From assembly GCA_019828595.1 (NCBI GenBank), contig JAHQRK010000041.1, positions 1 through 64,000 on the forward strand: a stretch of DNA of 64,000 nucleotides. Direction: 5' to 3'. Positions 17,201 through 27,021 of the stretch are shown here, one piece after another (within the stretch, counting starts at the first letter, position 1; each line of letters opens with the position of its first letter). The stretch is from Aphanomyces cochlioides. Its lineage: Eukaryota; Oomycota; Saprolegniomycetes; Saprolegniales; Verrucalvaceae. The notes below the pieces were generated by a model that was not told where the DNA came from, made no database searches, and was given only the letters and a program-made list of their open reading frames with translations. Both the position numbers and the translations under genes were made by a program.

Positions 17201-18324
17201 TCCCGGTATGGCTCACAGCCTACGACGCAATGCACTTCGGCTCTGCTAAGATGTTAGCAAATGTCGTGAAAGATGAAGACATGCGTCTCTGGTGCCGCCA
17301 CGGGGCCAAAAATGGTCTCAGATGCCTGAAGGATTTCCTGACCCCACATGGCGCTTGGCCAACAGAGACCATGTTCGTGAACCGAATGTCGTCGAACAAT
17401 CCAGCTGCCCAAGTTTGTCTAAACCAGGACGGAGTCATGGACTTTGCCACATTGCCCCGCACAACCGACATTTACAATCAACTCACACGAATCTTCGACA
17501 AAGTTGTTCGATCGTTTGACATTCGGCAAGGGTCGCCACTGCCTAATGTCCCGACTTGTCAACATCCGTTTACAGCCAGAATCAAGGATGCTGATTTACC
17601 TTTCGAGTCGTGGCCCAAGAAAAACGTGGTGCATTTAGCTTACCACGCCCCCCAGACTGAAGCTATACATCCTATGAAGACTACGACAAGAACTGACAAA
17701 GACATAGCAAAGTATATCCGTCTCATTCGTACTGTGTGTAATCTACCTCCACCTGTTCAAGGCGATGTATGGTTTCGATTGCACATGAAGATGTTACCCG
17801 TCAACTCGAGGTTTTCCTATATGCAGATCCAAAACCCTGACGCTATTTGTTGTGTCTATGAAGATTGCTCGGATGTTGAGACTTTTCATCATGCCTTCCA
17901 TACATGTCATCATGTACATCAAGTTTGGATGTTCCAAGAGCGAGCATGGAGAGCTTATGGTGTTAAGTTTGATTGGGCAACCACCACGAATATCAGTCGC
18001 TTCAAGACCAATACGCGAGGAAAACACCTGCATGACGCATTATTCAAATTATGGTCCCTCCTTTGTGCTTCCATCACGTACTCCTTATGGACTCAAAGAA
18101 ATGCAACCAAGTTCGATGGCAAAAAGCCTCTACCGATTTTACTATGGAACGAGATTATATTTGTCAGTTGGACAGCTTCCATCAGGCGAACAATTCGTTT
18201 GCTCTCGCCTGACGACTTCGACTATCGAAACATCATCGAAGCGGTCTCAGTCCTTTTCTCTCAAGCTGGATACAACGAGCTATTCGAAAAATATCCCATG
18301 TCTTTTCGAGTTGAACACCAGTAA
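14209..18324 (+). pseudogene. ORF2 of B3: APE endonuclease / reverse transcriptase with three stops
   Basis: One continuous reading frame aligned over its whole length with family A ORF2 but broken by in-frame stops at 16396 (TAA), 16861 (TGA, where A has Trp) and 16921 (TAA, where A has Gln). APE motifs are present (QETK, VGGDFN, NRLDY, AGDH), then RT motifs (FLDFSKAYD, GVKQGCPLS, FFADD), the first stop falling just after FADD. The C-terminal zf-RVT-like cluster CCVYEDC...HHAFHTC is intact. There is no ATG near the start: the frame opens after a TAG at 14182-14184 and overlaps the end of ORF1 in the +1 frame, with GTG at 14209. As it stands it cannot make a full RT. Confidence 0.9.
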
Positions 18325-18537
18325 TTTGATTACAAGCCCCAGCTGTATTCTTGACTTGGTATCCCAGCTGAATTTTTGATTGGGAATCCTGGCGACCATC
18401 ACTCACGATCCGCGCAAAACATTTCACTGCCCAATCAAATCGTGCCTGACTCAAGTGTCGCAACTGAGAATAAGTTCAGTGAGAATCTCAAAACAATTCT
18501 CCAAGACTCACTTTTGATTTTACCCAAGACAACAACA

Positions 18538-19752
18538 ATGGAAGCTTCAACGATTTTCACTGCCGATAGCGTACTCCCCGCGCAGACGTCGAGACCCATA
18601 ACTACACGAGGTGTGGGGAGCTCGATGTCTCCAGGGATTACTCTTGAGGGAGTGGATGGAGTTGAGATTTCTGTACCTATGACGCAATCATCCGACACTC
18701 GTCCTTCAAGTCCAGTTACAACTGAAGAACACCAATTTACTCCTGATATGTCCATTTTGAACTCGAGCACCCGCGAATTTGACCCCTTGGGCAATGACAA
18801 TGGATCTCCGCTACCATCCCTCATGGATCTATTGGACGATGTTTCTGTTCCAGCCAGGCCACAAACGAATGCGACAACGGCTGATGCCCCAACCAACCGC
18901 CCACGCACTCTGCGAATTCCAACCGACGATGATGACATCGATGAAGTGTTGTTTATCGATGACCACCGCGAAGTGGCATCAATGCGAAATCGAATTTCAA
19001 CTATTCAATACCAAGTCAACTGGAAGTTTCAACGCCCGGATGGACTCGACAAAGACTGGTTCGACGAAAAAGACCTCAGCGGGTGTCAAGAAGCCGTGGC
19101 GATGTACCAACGATGGCGACAAGCTGGAGCCCACTTCCTCACGAACACTGGTCTCGCCCCAACGCTTGCTGAATTTCGAGCGATGGATCCTCTATGGCTA
19201 GAAATTGGCTACAACAGTGACAAATCTTGTCTTGCGGCTGCAATCCGAATCGTTGCTACCAATTTGAATGTCTCCAATTTTGAGCTCAGCGAAGAAGTCA
19301 TTTCGGGTTTCAAAGAGGCCCATGGAGTTCCTCAAGACGCGGGCATTCCCCCTTCCAAGATGCATGATTTTCTCAAGCTGGCATACACACATGGATTCCA
19401 CTACAACGACGCCATATTCTCCCGTCAACTGCTCAAGCAATCGGTGGGTGATCCAATTCGTGATATCTGTAGAGCGATATTGGATGAGCCTGACGGAGAA
19501 TTCTTGGTTGTTTCTGTCACTGATTCAACATCCCATTGCTGGGTCCTCGCCAAGCGATACAAGCGCTGCATAGACCGAAGTCTATGTATGATCCAAGACA
19601 ATGAAAATGTATACCCCCTGGGTCAGATGCCAAGAGTCAGTTTTATCCGACATATTCGCCGTGTTAGCTTACAAACACCGAAGAAATCGAAGTCCCAACG
19701 TCGAAGCGAATCAAGAAAACGAAAAGCCAAATTGATTTCCAATTCAGCCTAG
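18538..19752 (+). CDS. ORF3 of B3: chromodomain-like plus cysteine peptidase-like protein
   Basis: 404 residues from an ATG in good context (ACAATGG), 213 nt after the ORF2 stop; the frame is open for 54 further codons upstream but without an ATG. Residues 1-130 are Ser/Thr/Pro/Asp-rich. Residues about 135-195 look like a chromodomain: EVLFIDDHR, then YQVNWKFQRPDG, then DWFDEKDLSGC and a helix QEAVAMYQRW, compared with the family pattern (V-WK-, -W-P--NL--C, helix). Residues about 220-380 have Cys231 (SDKSCLAAA), His333 (SHCWVLAKR) and Asp354 (MIQDN), the Cys-His-Asp order of papain-fold peptidases including OTU-like ones. The C-terminus is strongly basic (381-399). B3 has Tyr instead of Asn at 225. 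Domain calls are by eye and unproven. Confidence 0.75.
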   Translation: MEASTIFTADSVLPAQTSRPITTRGVGSSMSPGITLEGVDGVEISVPMTQSSDTRPSSPVTTEEHQFTPDMSILNSSTREFDPLGNDNGSPLPSLMDLLDDVSVPARPQTNATTADAPTNRPRTLRIPTDDDDIDEVLFIDDHREVASMRNRISTIQYQVNWKFQRPDGLDKDWFDEKDLSGCQEAVAMYQRWRQAGAHFLTNTGLAPTLAEFRAMDPLWLEIGYNSDKSCLAAAIRIVATNLNVSNFELSEEVISGFKEAHGVPQDAGIPPSKMHDFLKLAYTHGFHYNDAIFSRQLLKQSVGDPIRDICRAILDEPDGEFLVVSVTDSTSHCWVLAKRYKRCIDRSLCMIQDNENVYPLGQMPRVSFIRHIRRVSLQTPKKSKSQRRSESRKRKAKLISNSA

Positions 19753-19770
19753 CAGTTGGAAATGGGATGA

Positions 19771-19813
19771 GCCTTCGGGCAATATTAGTTTGTAGTTTAC
19801 ATTAACTACAAAT
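19771..19813 (+). other. 3' tail double hairpin of family B
   Basis: Hairpin 1 is GCC-TTCG-GGC (19771-19780). Hairpin 2 pairs 19789-19797 with 19804-19812 (9 bp, 6-nt loop) plus a G-T pair. CTCCCCATTG follows and then the tRNA stub. Family A has the same two hairpins with different sequences. In LINEs the RT commonly recognises such a 3' structure to prime on its own RNA. Confidence 0.7.
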
Positions 19814-19830
19814 AGACTCCCCATTGACAT

Positions 19831-19844
19831 TGAGCTATAGAGGA
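19831..19844 (-). repeat. tRNA-Asn 5' stub at 3' end of B3
   Basis: TGAGCTATAGAGGA, matching the 5' end of the tRNA at 11624-11696 on the other side of the element. Including the next base T the duplication is 15 bp. Confidence 0.95.
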
Positions 19845-20727
19845 TTCCATACTATCGTATACCCACCGTGCCACACATACACTCATACAATCCTTTCCAC
19901 TGCAAACAACCACCACGGACACAGACATTATGCACATCGTAACCAAACACACGTCAATCAAAACAAACACTTTACACTCCAATCTCTCCACAAAAACACG
20001 ATTCGACCAATGGACATCAAAATTTCACATGGACATGATACCCGTCTAAAATACGCGAGCAGTTCCGATTTTGACTCTTCTTCGGATCGAAATCTTGTCC
20101 GAAACAAAGTTTCGTGCGGTACATCGACTTATTGAGAGCATATCAGTCTCCTGCTCGCGCAAGGAATGGGAGGGTATATCCTCAATACTCCGCAGAACAA
20201 ATTCATAGGTTTCCATGAAACAAAAATATACCTGGTAAACACATGTTCAATCAGAATATCAATCATATTTCCATTCGGCACAACATTAAATTCTTTTCAC
20301 TAAACAACAGCAAAGCTACACCAACTGTTTATCGTACTCAATCCATCAAGCAACATCGCTCAACTTGTTTCAAACAGTTCATATCATCTTGATTGGACTT
20401 GATTTTGTTTCACATTCTACAGAAATGGTGGTAGTGTTTTCGAGGCTTTCTGAATAGGATGTTTTTGACAGTCATGAAAGTGTATAATTCTTGTTCCATG
20501 TGCTGGTGTAGATTGTCGAAGTGAAGGTCTCGAGTTTATCAACAATGTTTTATCTGAGAGAAGCGTCGGTGTGCCTGGTGACGTAGTTTCTCTGTATAAA
20601 TGTGTCGATATTCGGAGAAGCGAGTGGTGACTACGACGGTGACATGATGCACGGGTGTGATATGGATTGTCATTGTAGGTATTGTATGAGTGTATGTTTG
20701 AAACGGTGAGGGAAGTATAGTATGGAA
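19845..20727 (+). repeat. Spacer S1, copy 2 (forward)
   Basis: 883 bp, same sequence and orientation as the copy at 1922. On its right it meets an uninterrupted tRNA gene, so this is where the native tRNA 5' flank can be read. Confidence 0.9.
20676..20727 (+). promoter_or_regulatory. Native tRNA-Asn 5' flank, candidate upstream Pol III element
   Basis: The 52 bp before the tRNA end in ATAGTATGGAA and are shared, with about one mismatch in five, by the other end of S1, which flanks the opposite tRNA. TATAGTAT lies about 5-15 bp upstream of nt 1. The conservation suggests an upstream promoter element, but it may only reflect an old duplication of the tRNA gene with its flanks. Confidence 0.4.
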
Positions 20728-20800
20728 TCCTCTATAGCTCAGTTGGTAGAGCGTACGGCTGTTAACCGTAAGGTCGCAGGTTCGAACCCTGCTGGAGGAG
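20728..20800 (+). tRNA. tRNA-Asn(GTT), uninserted locus
   Basis: Canonical 73-nt copy with its native 5' flank. It is an empty target site: the equivalent position in the inverted segment at 50-59 kb (tRNA 59344-59416) carries family B copy B6. Confidence 0.95.
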
Positions 20801-21752
20801 TTCTTTTCTCTCTTTTGCATATCCCTTCCAACTTATCGACGTGATCGCAACAAACACATCCAACTCGCAATAGCTTTCACATCAAGTCTATAGAATGAGT
20901 AGCTTCTGACATCTTTGATTAAGACGCGAGGAAAGAATGGACACGTTTTATTCTGCTGTGCACCTTTTAATGATATCATTTGTCGTGTTTGTAAATATCT
21001 CAATACTGTAATTGAGACTATCTTCACAACTATTTCAAGTCTGTGTCATTTCTGCTTTGTTGGCGCTGTCAGTCGACAAGCCAAGAAACGATTCACACAG
21101 ATGCATAACAGCAATATCACACACATATGCGACAGAACTTTCTCCAGAATATGTTTGGCAGCAAGCTGCATAAAAAGGTAGGAATGTTACGATTGTGGTC
21201 TTGAGATGCGGTATATGGATTGATTTCGATCGATGTTAACGTCGTGAAAATATGTCCATGTATACCACCGAAATTTGACACAGTCCACATTGGAGACGAT
21301 CACATTCTATGCAAAGAACAAGGTAATGGAGTGAGTACATCCATGTGCTATGATATTTCAAACCAAGTCAATGGAATACTTGTCTCTAGGTCGCTCTTGA
21401 CGACCGTGATCCGTTGTCTAAGATATCAGTTGACAAAGTCTAAAAGACACCATATGAGTGATCTCTCCTCAAGTCCAATACAAGCCAAGTTAGCGTGGCG
21501 CACATCTGTTGCTGTCAGAGAATCGCTCATTGGAGTTTCTCTTATGTATTCTGCAATGACTTGCGCACTAGTTGATGAGCAGCAATTTTGAGGCCATTCC
21601 ACATCATATTGGAGATAAAGGACTGGTATTGGATTGGCGTGACATAGTCTTCTTATTTACGCATATGTTGACTCGAAGAAGACATGCCGAGAATCTACAC
21701 GTCAGTATTTGTATTGGTGATCAGTTATGGATATGCAAAAGAGAGAAAAGAA
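20801..21752 (+). repeat. Spacer S2, copy 2 (forward, 'AAGG' variant)
   Basis: 952 bp. It reads ATAAAAAGGTAGG where copy 1 reads ATAAAATGGTAGG. The variant is shared with the S2 copies at 41413, 49080 and 58392; three of these four variant spacers adjoin a deleted tRNA. Confidence 0.9.
20804..20807 (+). terminator. Pol III terminator (TTTT) of tRNA-Asn
   Basis: A T4 run starting 4 nt after the discriminator base, followed by a second T4 in the TCTCTTTTGCAT context. The same arrangement follows every tRNA gene in the window; only this one is listed. Confidence 0.75.
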
Positions 21753-21815
21753 CTCCTCCAGCAGGGTTCGAACCTGCGACCTTACGGTTAACAGCCGTAC
21801 GCGAGCTATAGAGGA
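21753..21815 (-). pseudogene. tRNA-Asn with 10-nt deletion
   Basis: 63 nt. Compared with the intact gene, nt 14-23 (AGTTGGTAGA) are missing, which removes the D-loop, half of the D-stem and part of the A box. The anticodon and T arms are normal. The left edge of the deletion coincides with the point where retroelements join the tRNA. It is unlikely to yield functional tRNA. Confidence 0.9.
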
Positions 21816-22698
21816 TTCCATACTATCGTATACCCACCGTGCCACACATACACTCATACAATCCTTTCCACTGCAAACAACCACCACGGACACAGACATT
21901 ATGCACATCGTAACCAAACACACGTCAATCAAAACAAACACTTTACACTCCAATCTCTCCACAAAAACACGATTCGACCAATGGACATCAAAATTTCACA
22001 TGGACATGATACCCGTCTAAAATACGCGAGCAGTTCCGATTTTGACTCTTCTTCGGATCGAAATCTTGTCCGAAACAAAGTTTCGTGCGGTACATCGACT
22101 TATTGAGAGCATATCAGTCTCCTGCTCGCGCAAGGAATGGGAGGGTATATCCTCAATACTCCGCAGAACAAATTCATAGGTTTCCATGAAACAAAAATAT
22201 ACCTGGTAAACACATGTTCAATCAGAATATCAATCATATTTCCATTCGGCACAACATTAAATTCTTTTCACTAAACAACAGCAAAGCTACACCAACTGTT
22301 TATCGTACTCAATCCATCAAGCAACATCGCTCAACTTGTTTCAAACAGTTCATATCATCTTGATTGGACTTGATTTTGTTTCACATTCTACAGAAATGGT
22401 GGTAGTGTTTTCGAGGCTTTCTGAATAGGATGTTTTTGACAGTCATGAAAGTGTATAATTCTTGTTCCATGTGCTGGTGTAGATTGTCGAAGTGAAGGTC
22501 TCGAGTTTATCAACAATGTTTTATCTGAGAGAAGCGTCGGTGTGCCTGGTGACGTAGTTTCTCTGTATAAATGTGTCGATATTCGGAGAAGCGAGTGGTG
22601 ACTACGACGGTGACATGATGCACGGGTGTGATATGGATTGTCATTGTAGGTATTGTATGAGTGTATGTTTGAAACGGTGAGGGAAGTATAGTATGGAA
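21816..22698 (+). repeat. Spacer S1, copy 3 (forward, last before the orientation switch)
   Basis: 883 bp between the deleted tRNA and the stub of A2. All S1 and S2 copies to the right of A2 are inverted relative to this one. Confidence 0.9.
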
Positions 22699-22712
22699 TC
22701 CTCTATAGCTCA
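22699..22712 (+). repeat. tRNA-Asn 5' stub at 3' end of A2
   Basis: TCCTCTATAGCTCA, followed by the reverse complement of the family A tail. The partner is the intact tRNA at 30037. Confidence 0.95.
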
Positions 22713-22869
22713 CTGCAATGGGGAGGTATATTAATAGACTTTCAATATCTACTAATACTAATATTGCCTACTAACGGCTCATCCCACTTCCAAATGCTTC
22801 AGCAGATTTTCTACTTTGGGCTTTGGAGTACAGCGATTTTTGACTTGTTGAATAAATACTTGGGGCTTG

Positions 22870-25800
22870 TTAATTTGGGGCTGAAGGTTGGAGCGCGAGC
22901 AAAGTCGGGTACTTGGCTACCAGTGGGCGATAGACAGGTTGTCTATGCAAAGTATTGATTGCTGAAATTGCTTCCACTCGTTGAGGGCTGTCAACTTCTT
23001 GGAGGCGAAGCCATCTGCGGATCGATGCATGCCATCGGATGAAGCTGACTTCTTGCCAAATTTCTGGCGGAGGCGGCTCCTTCGATTCGAACTTGGCGGC
23101 GTTGTGCGTTGTCCAAATATAGTGAAGGTTGGAAGCACACAGAAGAGCCCAGAGCACAAACAGTATGTCTTGAAGCTGGCTACCGCGTTCGTTGACTTGA
23201 AAGCGGTCGATGTTGGTGATGGCAGTCCAATCGAAATTGACACCGAAGCATCGCCAAGCGGTCGCGTGAAAACGCCAAAGGGGATACACGCGAGAGCAGG
23301 TGTGGAAGGCGTGGTGTTGGTCCTCCGGTGCGTCGCAATTGGTATAGACACAGCAAATTACGTCTGGCTGCTGAGGTTGCAAGTAGAACAAGCGCGAGTT
23401 GACAGGCAGCATGTTGAACAACAGTCGAAACCAAACGTCGCCATGGAGGGGAGGCGGCCAACGGCATGTTTTGCGGATGAGTCGCACGTAGGTCGCAATA
23501 TCTTGTTGCTCGACGCGGGACGATGTCGCCACTGGGTGCGGTTTTCCATCCGAAGGGGCGTGATGCGCCAAACGTGATACGAGTCGCTTGGGCCAACGCT
23601 CGAAGGATAGCAATTGATCTTTGAAAAGTGCCTTGAAAGGGTGACTTGTTGTATCGATATCGGTCAAAGCAGTTCCAGTTCGAACGCCAGACGTGCGGAG
23701 GACTTGGTCGAATATCTTGGTGAGGTGGCTATAAACTTGACCAGCACGTTCGGGTGCTGCAAATCCCATCGCGCCGTTCGCTTGTAACGTCACTTGTGCC
23801 GCACGGTTGTTGGATGACAGTCGATCAATAAACGCAGCTCTTGTAGGCCATGTCCCTTGCCGTGTCAAGAAGTCTTTGAGGCAGTGGAAACCGTTTTGAG
23901 ACGCATGTCTACACCATCGACGACACAGAGCAGTCTTCACGACATTTGATGTAGCACCCGCAGGACCAACTTGCAGAGCGGGGTAGGATGTCAGCCACAC
24001 GGGGAGGTTCAAAAGTTCTTCGAGGCTTGGTGGCGAAGCGGTTCGCTTGGCCATAGGTGTGGCGGCCCATTGATGCCAAATGTCGTGCCAAAGAGGATGC
24101 AGCTCCCACAAAAACAACCACTTGGAGCTGTGGTTGGGGAAGTACGTGAGAAAGTCGAACGGGTGGGTGTCGCGATACAGCTTGTTCATGACACGGGAAA
24201 ATTGTCTCTTGACAAGCAACTTCCATGGGGCAAATGTGTTGGGTGAATTGGGCTGCATCAAGAGTTGGAGCCGCAGCAGTCGCTGAGTCCGAAGCTTCGA
24301 AGCCACATGCGGAATACCGAGGCCGAGTTTTTGATCGAACTGCCACTTGCGGCAAATAGTTGAGCGATGATGGTCGGTGATTTGCGTCTTCCGACCAAGG
24401 ATGTACTTGTTGACCATTCTTTGCCAAACGGCAACCATCGTTGGAGGCACATACACTGCAGCCGTGACATGCCATAACAACGACAACAACATGGTCGATA
24501 CGATGAGTTTGCGGCCTTGGATGGTTCGCGCACGACTTCCCCACGTTTGAAACGCAGCCAGAAACTTGTCGTTCAGTTGCTGGACTTGAAAATCGCGCGG
24601 CAGTCGGTGGCCAAAGAGAATACCAAGGTATTTCACTGGCTTCTCGCTCGGCAAGACGTTCAAGAGGCCACCATCGTCGATGTCTTCGATATCGAGATTG
24701 TTGTTGAGCGCCAAAGTCATGCACTTGGCAACGTTGAGACGAGCTCCAGACACAGAGCAAAAGTCTTCGACAATTGCCATTTGCTCGACCGCCGCTTGGA
24801 GGGATGACGAGAGTAGAGTCGTGTCGTCGGCAAAGTAGATGCTCGTCAGTGAGTCTCCATTTGGAAGGGGAATACCAAAATCAGGAGATCCGCGTAGCAT
24901 TTCGCCGAGTGGCTCGAGGTAAAGTACGAAGAGCATGCACGATAGGGGGCAACCTTGCTTGACTCCGCGGGTAGGCCGTATGGTAGGGCCAAGACCGTCG
25001 TTGAAAATGATCTGGACCAGAGGCGTATTGTAAAGCAACTGAACCCAAGACACAAATGTGGGACCGATGTTCATCTCCTTGAGTACGTCGGAGAGAAAGC
25101 CTTGGTCAACCATATCGTATGCCTTGGAAAAGTCGAGAAACGTCGCGTAGTAGTCGTGGTCTTCATTGGTACAGAAAGTCTGCAATGCTTGTACCAGCAT
25201 CACGTGGTCGTGCAAGCGACGGCCAGGGACAAAACCAGCTTGGCTTGGGTGAGCGAGGTATGGGGCAACTTGTGCAAGACGGTAGGCCAGCGCCCGCGAT
25301 AGAATCTTGACTTCAACCGACATGAGAGTAATCGGCCGATAGTTGCCAGGGTCGCCTCTGTCTCCAGCCTTGAACAAGAGCGCCACTGCACTTCGGCGTT
25401 GTTGGAGCAGGAGGTGACCGTGATGGGTGAGTTGGTAGTTGAACACCTTGAGCAGGATTTGGGCGAATACGTCCGGGGAGACTTGAAAGAAAGCTGCAGG
25501 CCAGCCGTCTGAACCAGGAGACTTGTTCGGGTTCATAGACTTGAGCGCGCCGCACAGGTCTTCCGCCGTGAGAGGACTTTCCAGAGCGTCGCGCTGTTCT
25601 TGAGTGAGACGTCGAGTAATGGCTCGAATGATAGCTCGGCGACGGGCCCGATTCAACGGTGGTTGGTCTCTTGGAGTGACCATGATGTTTTTCCAATGAG
25701 ACGTAAAACCAGCCTTGACTTCAGACGGGTCAGTCGACGTTACACCGTTGATTGTCACGGACGAGAGCGGCACTTTGATCCCCTTGGGTCGACGAAAAAA

Positions 25801-27021
25801 GTGACTGGTACCTCGCTCGTTGACGTTGGCGTGAAAGTCGAATTGCTGATCCAGGTTGAACTGTCGGTACTCGCTGCGGGCAGTGTCAAGGGCTTGACGG
25901 GCGGTATTAACAATGGATGTCTCAACGAGTCCCATGTCGAATGCTCGGCGGGAAGTAAGCCACTTCATCTTGAGGCTGTTGAGTGTGTACTTCATCGAGT
26001 CAATGTACTGGCGATGACTGACTTGGAGACGCTTCTTCATTCTCTTCAACCAGCCGTACCACTTTGCGCCAAAGTTTTGAGTGTCGTCTGCGCGCATCTC
26101 GTCCAAAAGTTGATTGGCTTCGGCCTTGATCGCTGCGACTACTTGAGGGTTCTTTAAGAGCTCACGGGGGAGGCGCCAGTAACTTCGGTCGGGAGCTCGC
26201 TGCTCGCAGGAGAGGACCACTTTGTGTTCCATGTGGTCGCCTGCAAAGCTGCTTGGGGAATAGCTTGAACGTGCGTACGTTTGAGCGACGATATCTTGGT
26301 CCACAAACAGGTAGTCGAGGCGGTTGCTTCGACCAGGGCCGCTGTAAACGCGCTCGTTGGGGTGGTGCATCCTCCACGCATCGATAACACCAAGTGCTGA
26401 AAGCCAAATGCATTCCGCCTTACCAGCGTTGTGGTCTTGGCGAGGTCGAGTCGCGTCCAGATGCTCCTCCAGGGGTAAGTTGAAATCGCCTCCGACAAAG
26501 TGAATGCTGTCGTCTTCAAAGTCGCGAGGCAGATCGTCGAAAAACGGTGCTCGAGAGTGAGCGATAACCGGGGCATAGACGTTGTGAAAGTACACAGGAA
26601 CGCCGTCCCACTGAGTTCGAACAACCATGTATCTTCCAGGTCGGTCATGGGTGGTCAAGTGTTGCAGGTCGAGGAATCCAGGCATGGATCCATGGAAATA
26701 CGATGCCACACCGCAGCGCCGATTGTTGAGTGAGTCGACGCGATCAGTGCGGAGATCGTTGGTGAAAAGCTTGTATTTGCCAACGCCTACTTCGTTGTTG
26801 AGGTGGAGTTGGAAGGTTTCGAGATGTTTGATGTTATTGATTTTGGTTTCTTGAAAGAAAACGGCTTGGGTCGGAATTTGGAGTCGCCGCGCCACAAGAT
26901 GTCCGTTGTCTTTCAGCCCATTGAGGTTGGCAGTGGTCAGTTCGAGTATGGGGAACTTGGTGAAGAGACCGGCCGCGACCACCTTAGCCACGGAACGCGA
27001 CAGACGTTGCGTTCGCAACAT
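22870..27021 (-). CDS. ORF2 of A2: APE endonuclease / reverse transcriptase
   Basis: 1383 residues. Ala206 in the APE domain (AECIAWLSA in the other copies) is lost by a 3-nt deletion, between the GGDFN and RLDY motifs. Val replaces Ala at position 428 of the other copies. All catalytic APE, RT and Cys/His residues remain. Whether the shortened nuclease still works cannot be judged from sequence. Confidence 0.92.
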   Translation of the reverse strand: MLRTQRLSRSVAKVVAAGLFTKFPILELTTANLNGLKDNGHLVARRLQIPTQAVFFQETKINNIKHLETFQLHLNNEVGVGKYKLFTNDLRTDRVDSLNNRRCGVASYFHGSMPGFLDLQHLTTHDRPGRYMVVRTQWDGVPVYFHNVYAPVIAHSRAPFFDDLPRDFEDDSIHFVGGDFNLPLEEHLDATRPRQDHNAGKAECIWLSALGVIDAWRMHHPNERVYSGPGRSNRLDYLFVDQDIVAQTYARSSYSPSSFAGDHMEHKVVLSCEQRAPDRSYWRLPRELLKNPQVVAAIKAEANQLLDEMRADDTQNFGAKWYGWLKRMKKRLQVSHRQYIDSMKYTLNSLKMKWLTSRRAFDMGLVETSIVNTARQALDTARSEYRQFNLDQQFDFHANVNERGTSHFFRRPKGIKVPLSSVTINGVTSTDPSEVKAGFTSHWKNIMVTPRDQPPLNRARRRAIIRAITRRLTQEQRDALESPLTAEDLCGALKSMNPNKSPGSDGWPAAFFQVSPDVFAQILLKVFNYQLTHHGHLLLQQRRSAVALLFKAGDRGDPGNYRPITLMSVEVKILSRALAYRLAQVAPYLAHPSQAGFVPGRRLHDHVMLVQALQTFCTNEDHDYYATFLDFSKAYDMVDQGFLSDVLKEMNIGPTFVSWVQLLYNTPLVQIIFNDGLGPTIRPTRGVKQGCPLSCMLFVLYLEPLGEMLRGSPDFGIPLPNGDSLTSIYFADDTTLLSSSLQAAVEQMAIVEDFCSVSGARLNVAKCMTLALNNNLDIEDIDDGGLLNVLPSEKPVKYLGILFGHRLPRDFQVQQLNDKFLAAFQTWGSRARTIQGRKLIVSTMLLSLLWHVTAAVYVPPTMVAVWQRMVNKYILGRKTQITDHHRSTICRKWQFDQKLGLGIPHVASKLRTQRLLRLQLLMQPNSPNTFAPWKLLVKRQFSRVMNKLYRDTHPFDFLTYFPNHSSKWLFLWELHPLWHDIWHQWAATPMAKRTASPPSLEELLNLPVWLTSYPALQVGPAGATSNVVKTALCRRWCRHASQNGFHCLKDFLTRQGTWPTRAAFIDRLSSNNRAAQVTLQANGAMGFAAPERAGQVYSHLTKIFDQVLRTSGVRTGTALTDIDTTSHPFKALFKDQLLSFERWPKRLVSRLAHHAPSDGKPHPVATSSRVEQQDIATYVRLIRKTCRWPPPLHGDVWFRLLFNMLPVNSRLFYLQPQQPDVICCVYTNCDAPEDQHHAFHTCSRVYPLWRFHATAWRCFGVNFDWTAITNIDRFQVNERGSQLQDILFVLWALLCASNLHYIWTTHNAAKFESKEPPPPEIWQEVSFIRWHASIRRWLRLQEVDSPQRVEAISAINTLHRQPVYRPLVAKYPTLLALQPSAPN

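Larger units (their letters stand above)
11697..19830 (+). mobile_element. Family B non-LTR retrotransposon, copy B3, full length
   Basis: The only complete family B element visible. Order: short 5' leader (11697-11750), ORF1, ORF2 interrupted by three stops, ORF3, 78-nt 3' tail. It lies between an intact tRNA-Asn (minus) and the 14-nt tRNA stub at 19831. It shares the 35-nt 5' terminus, protein layout and 3' tail design with family A but is clearly diverged in coding sequence and carries the extra ORF3. A copy with intact ORF2 must exist or have existed elsewhere to supply RT for the truncated B copies. Confidence 0.95.

Noticed and set aside
18376..18537. ORF3 start at TTG giving 458 residues
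   Set aside because: The upstream 54 codons have no ATG; the ATG at 18538 has a good context and is retained in the truncated copy B4. The longer form cannot be excluded.
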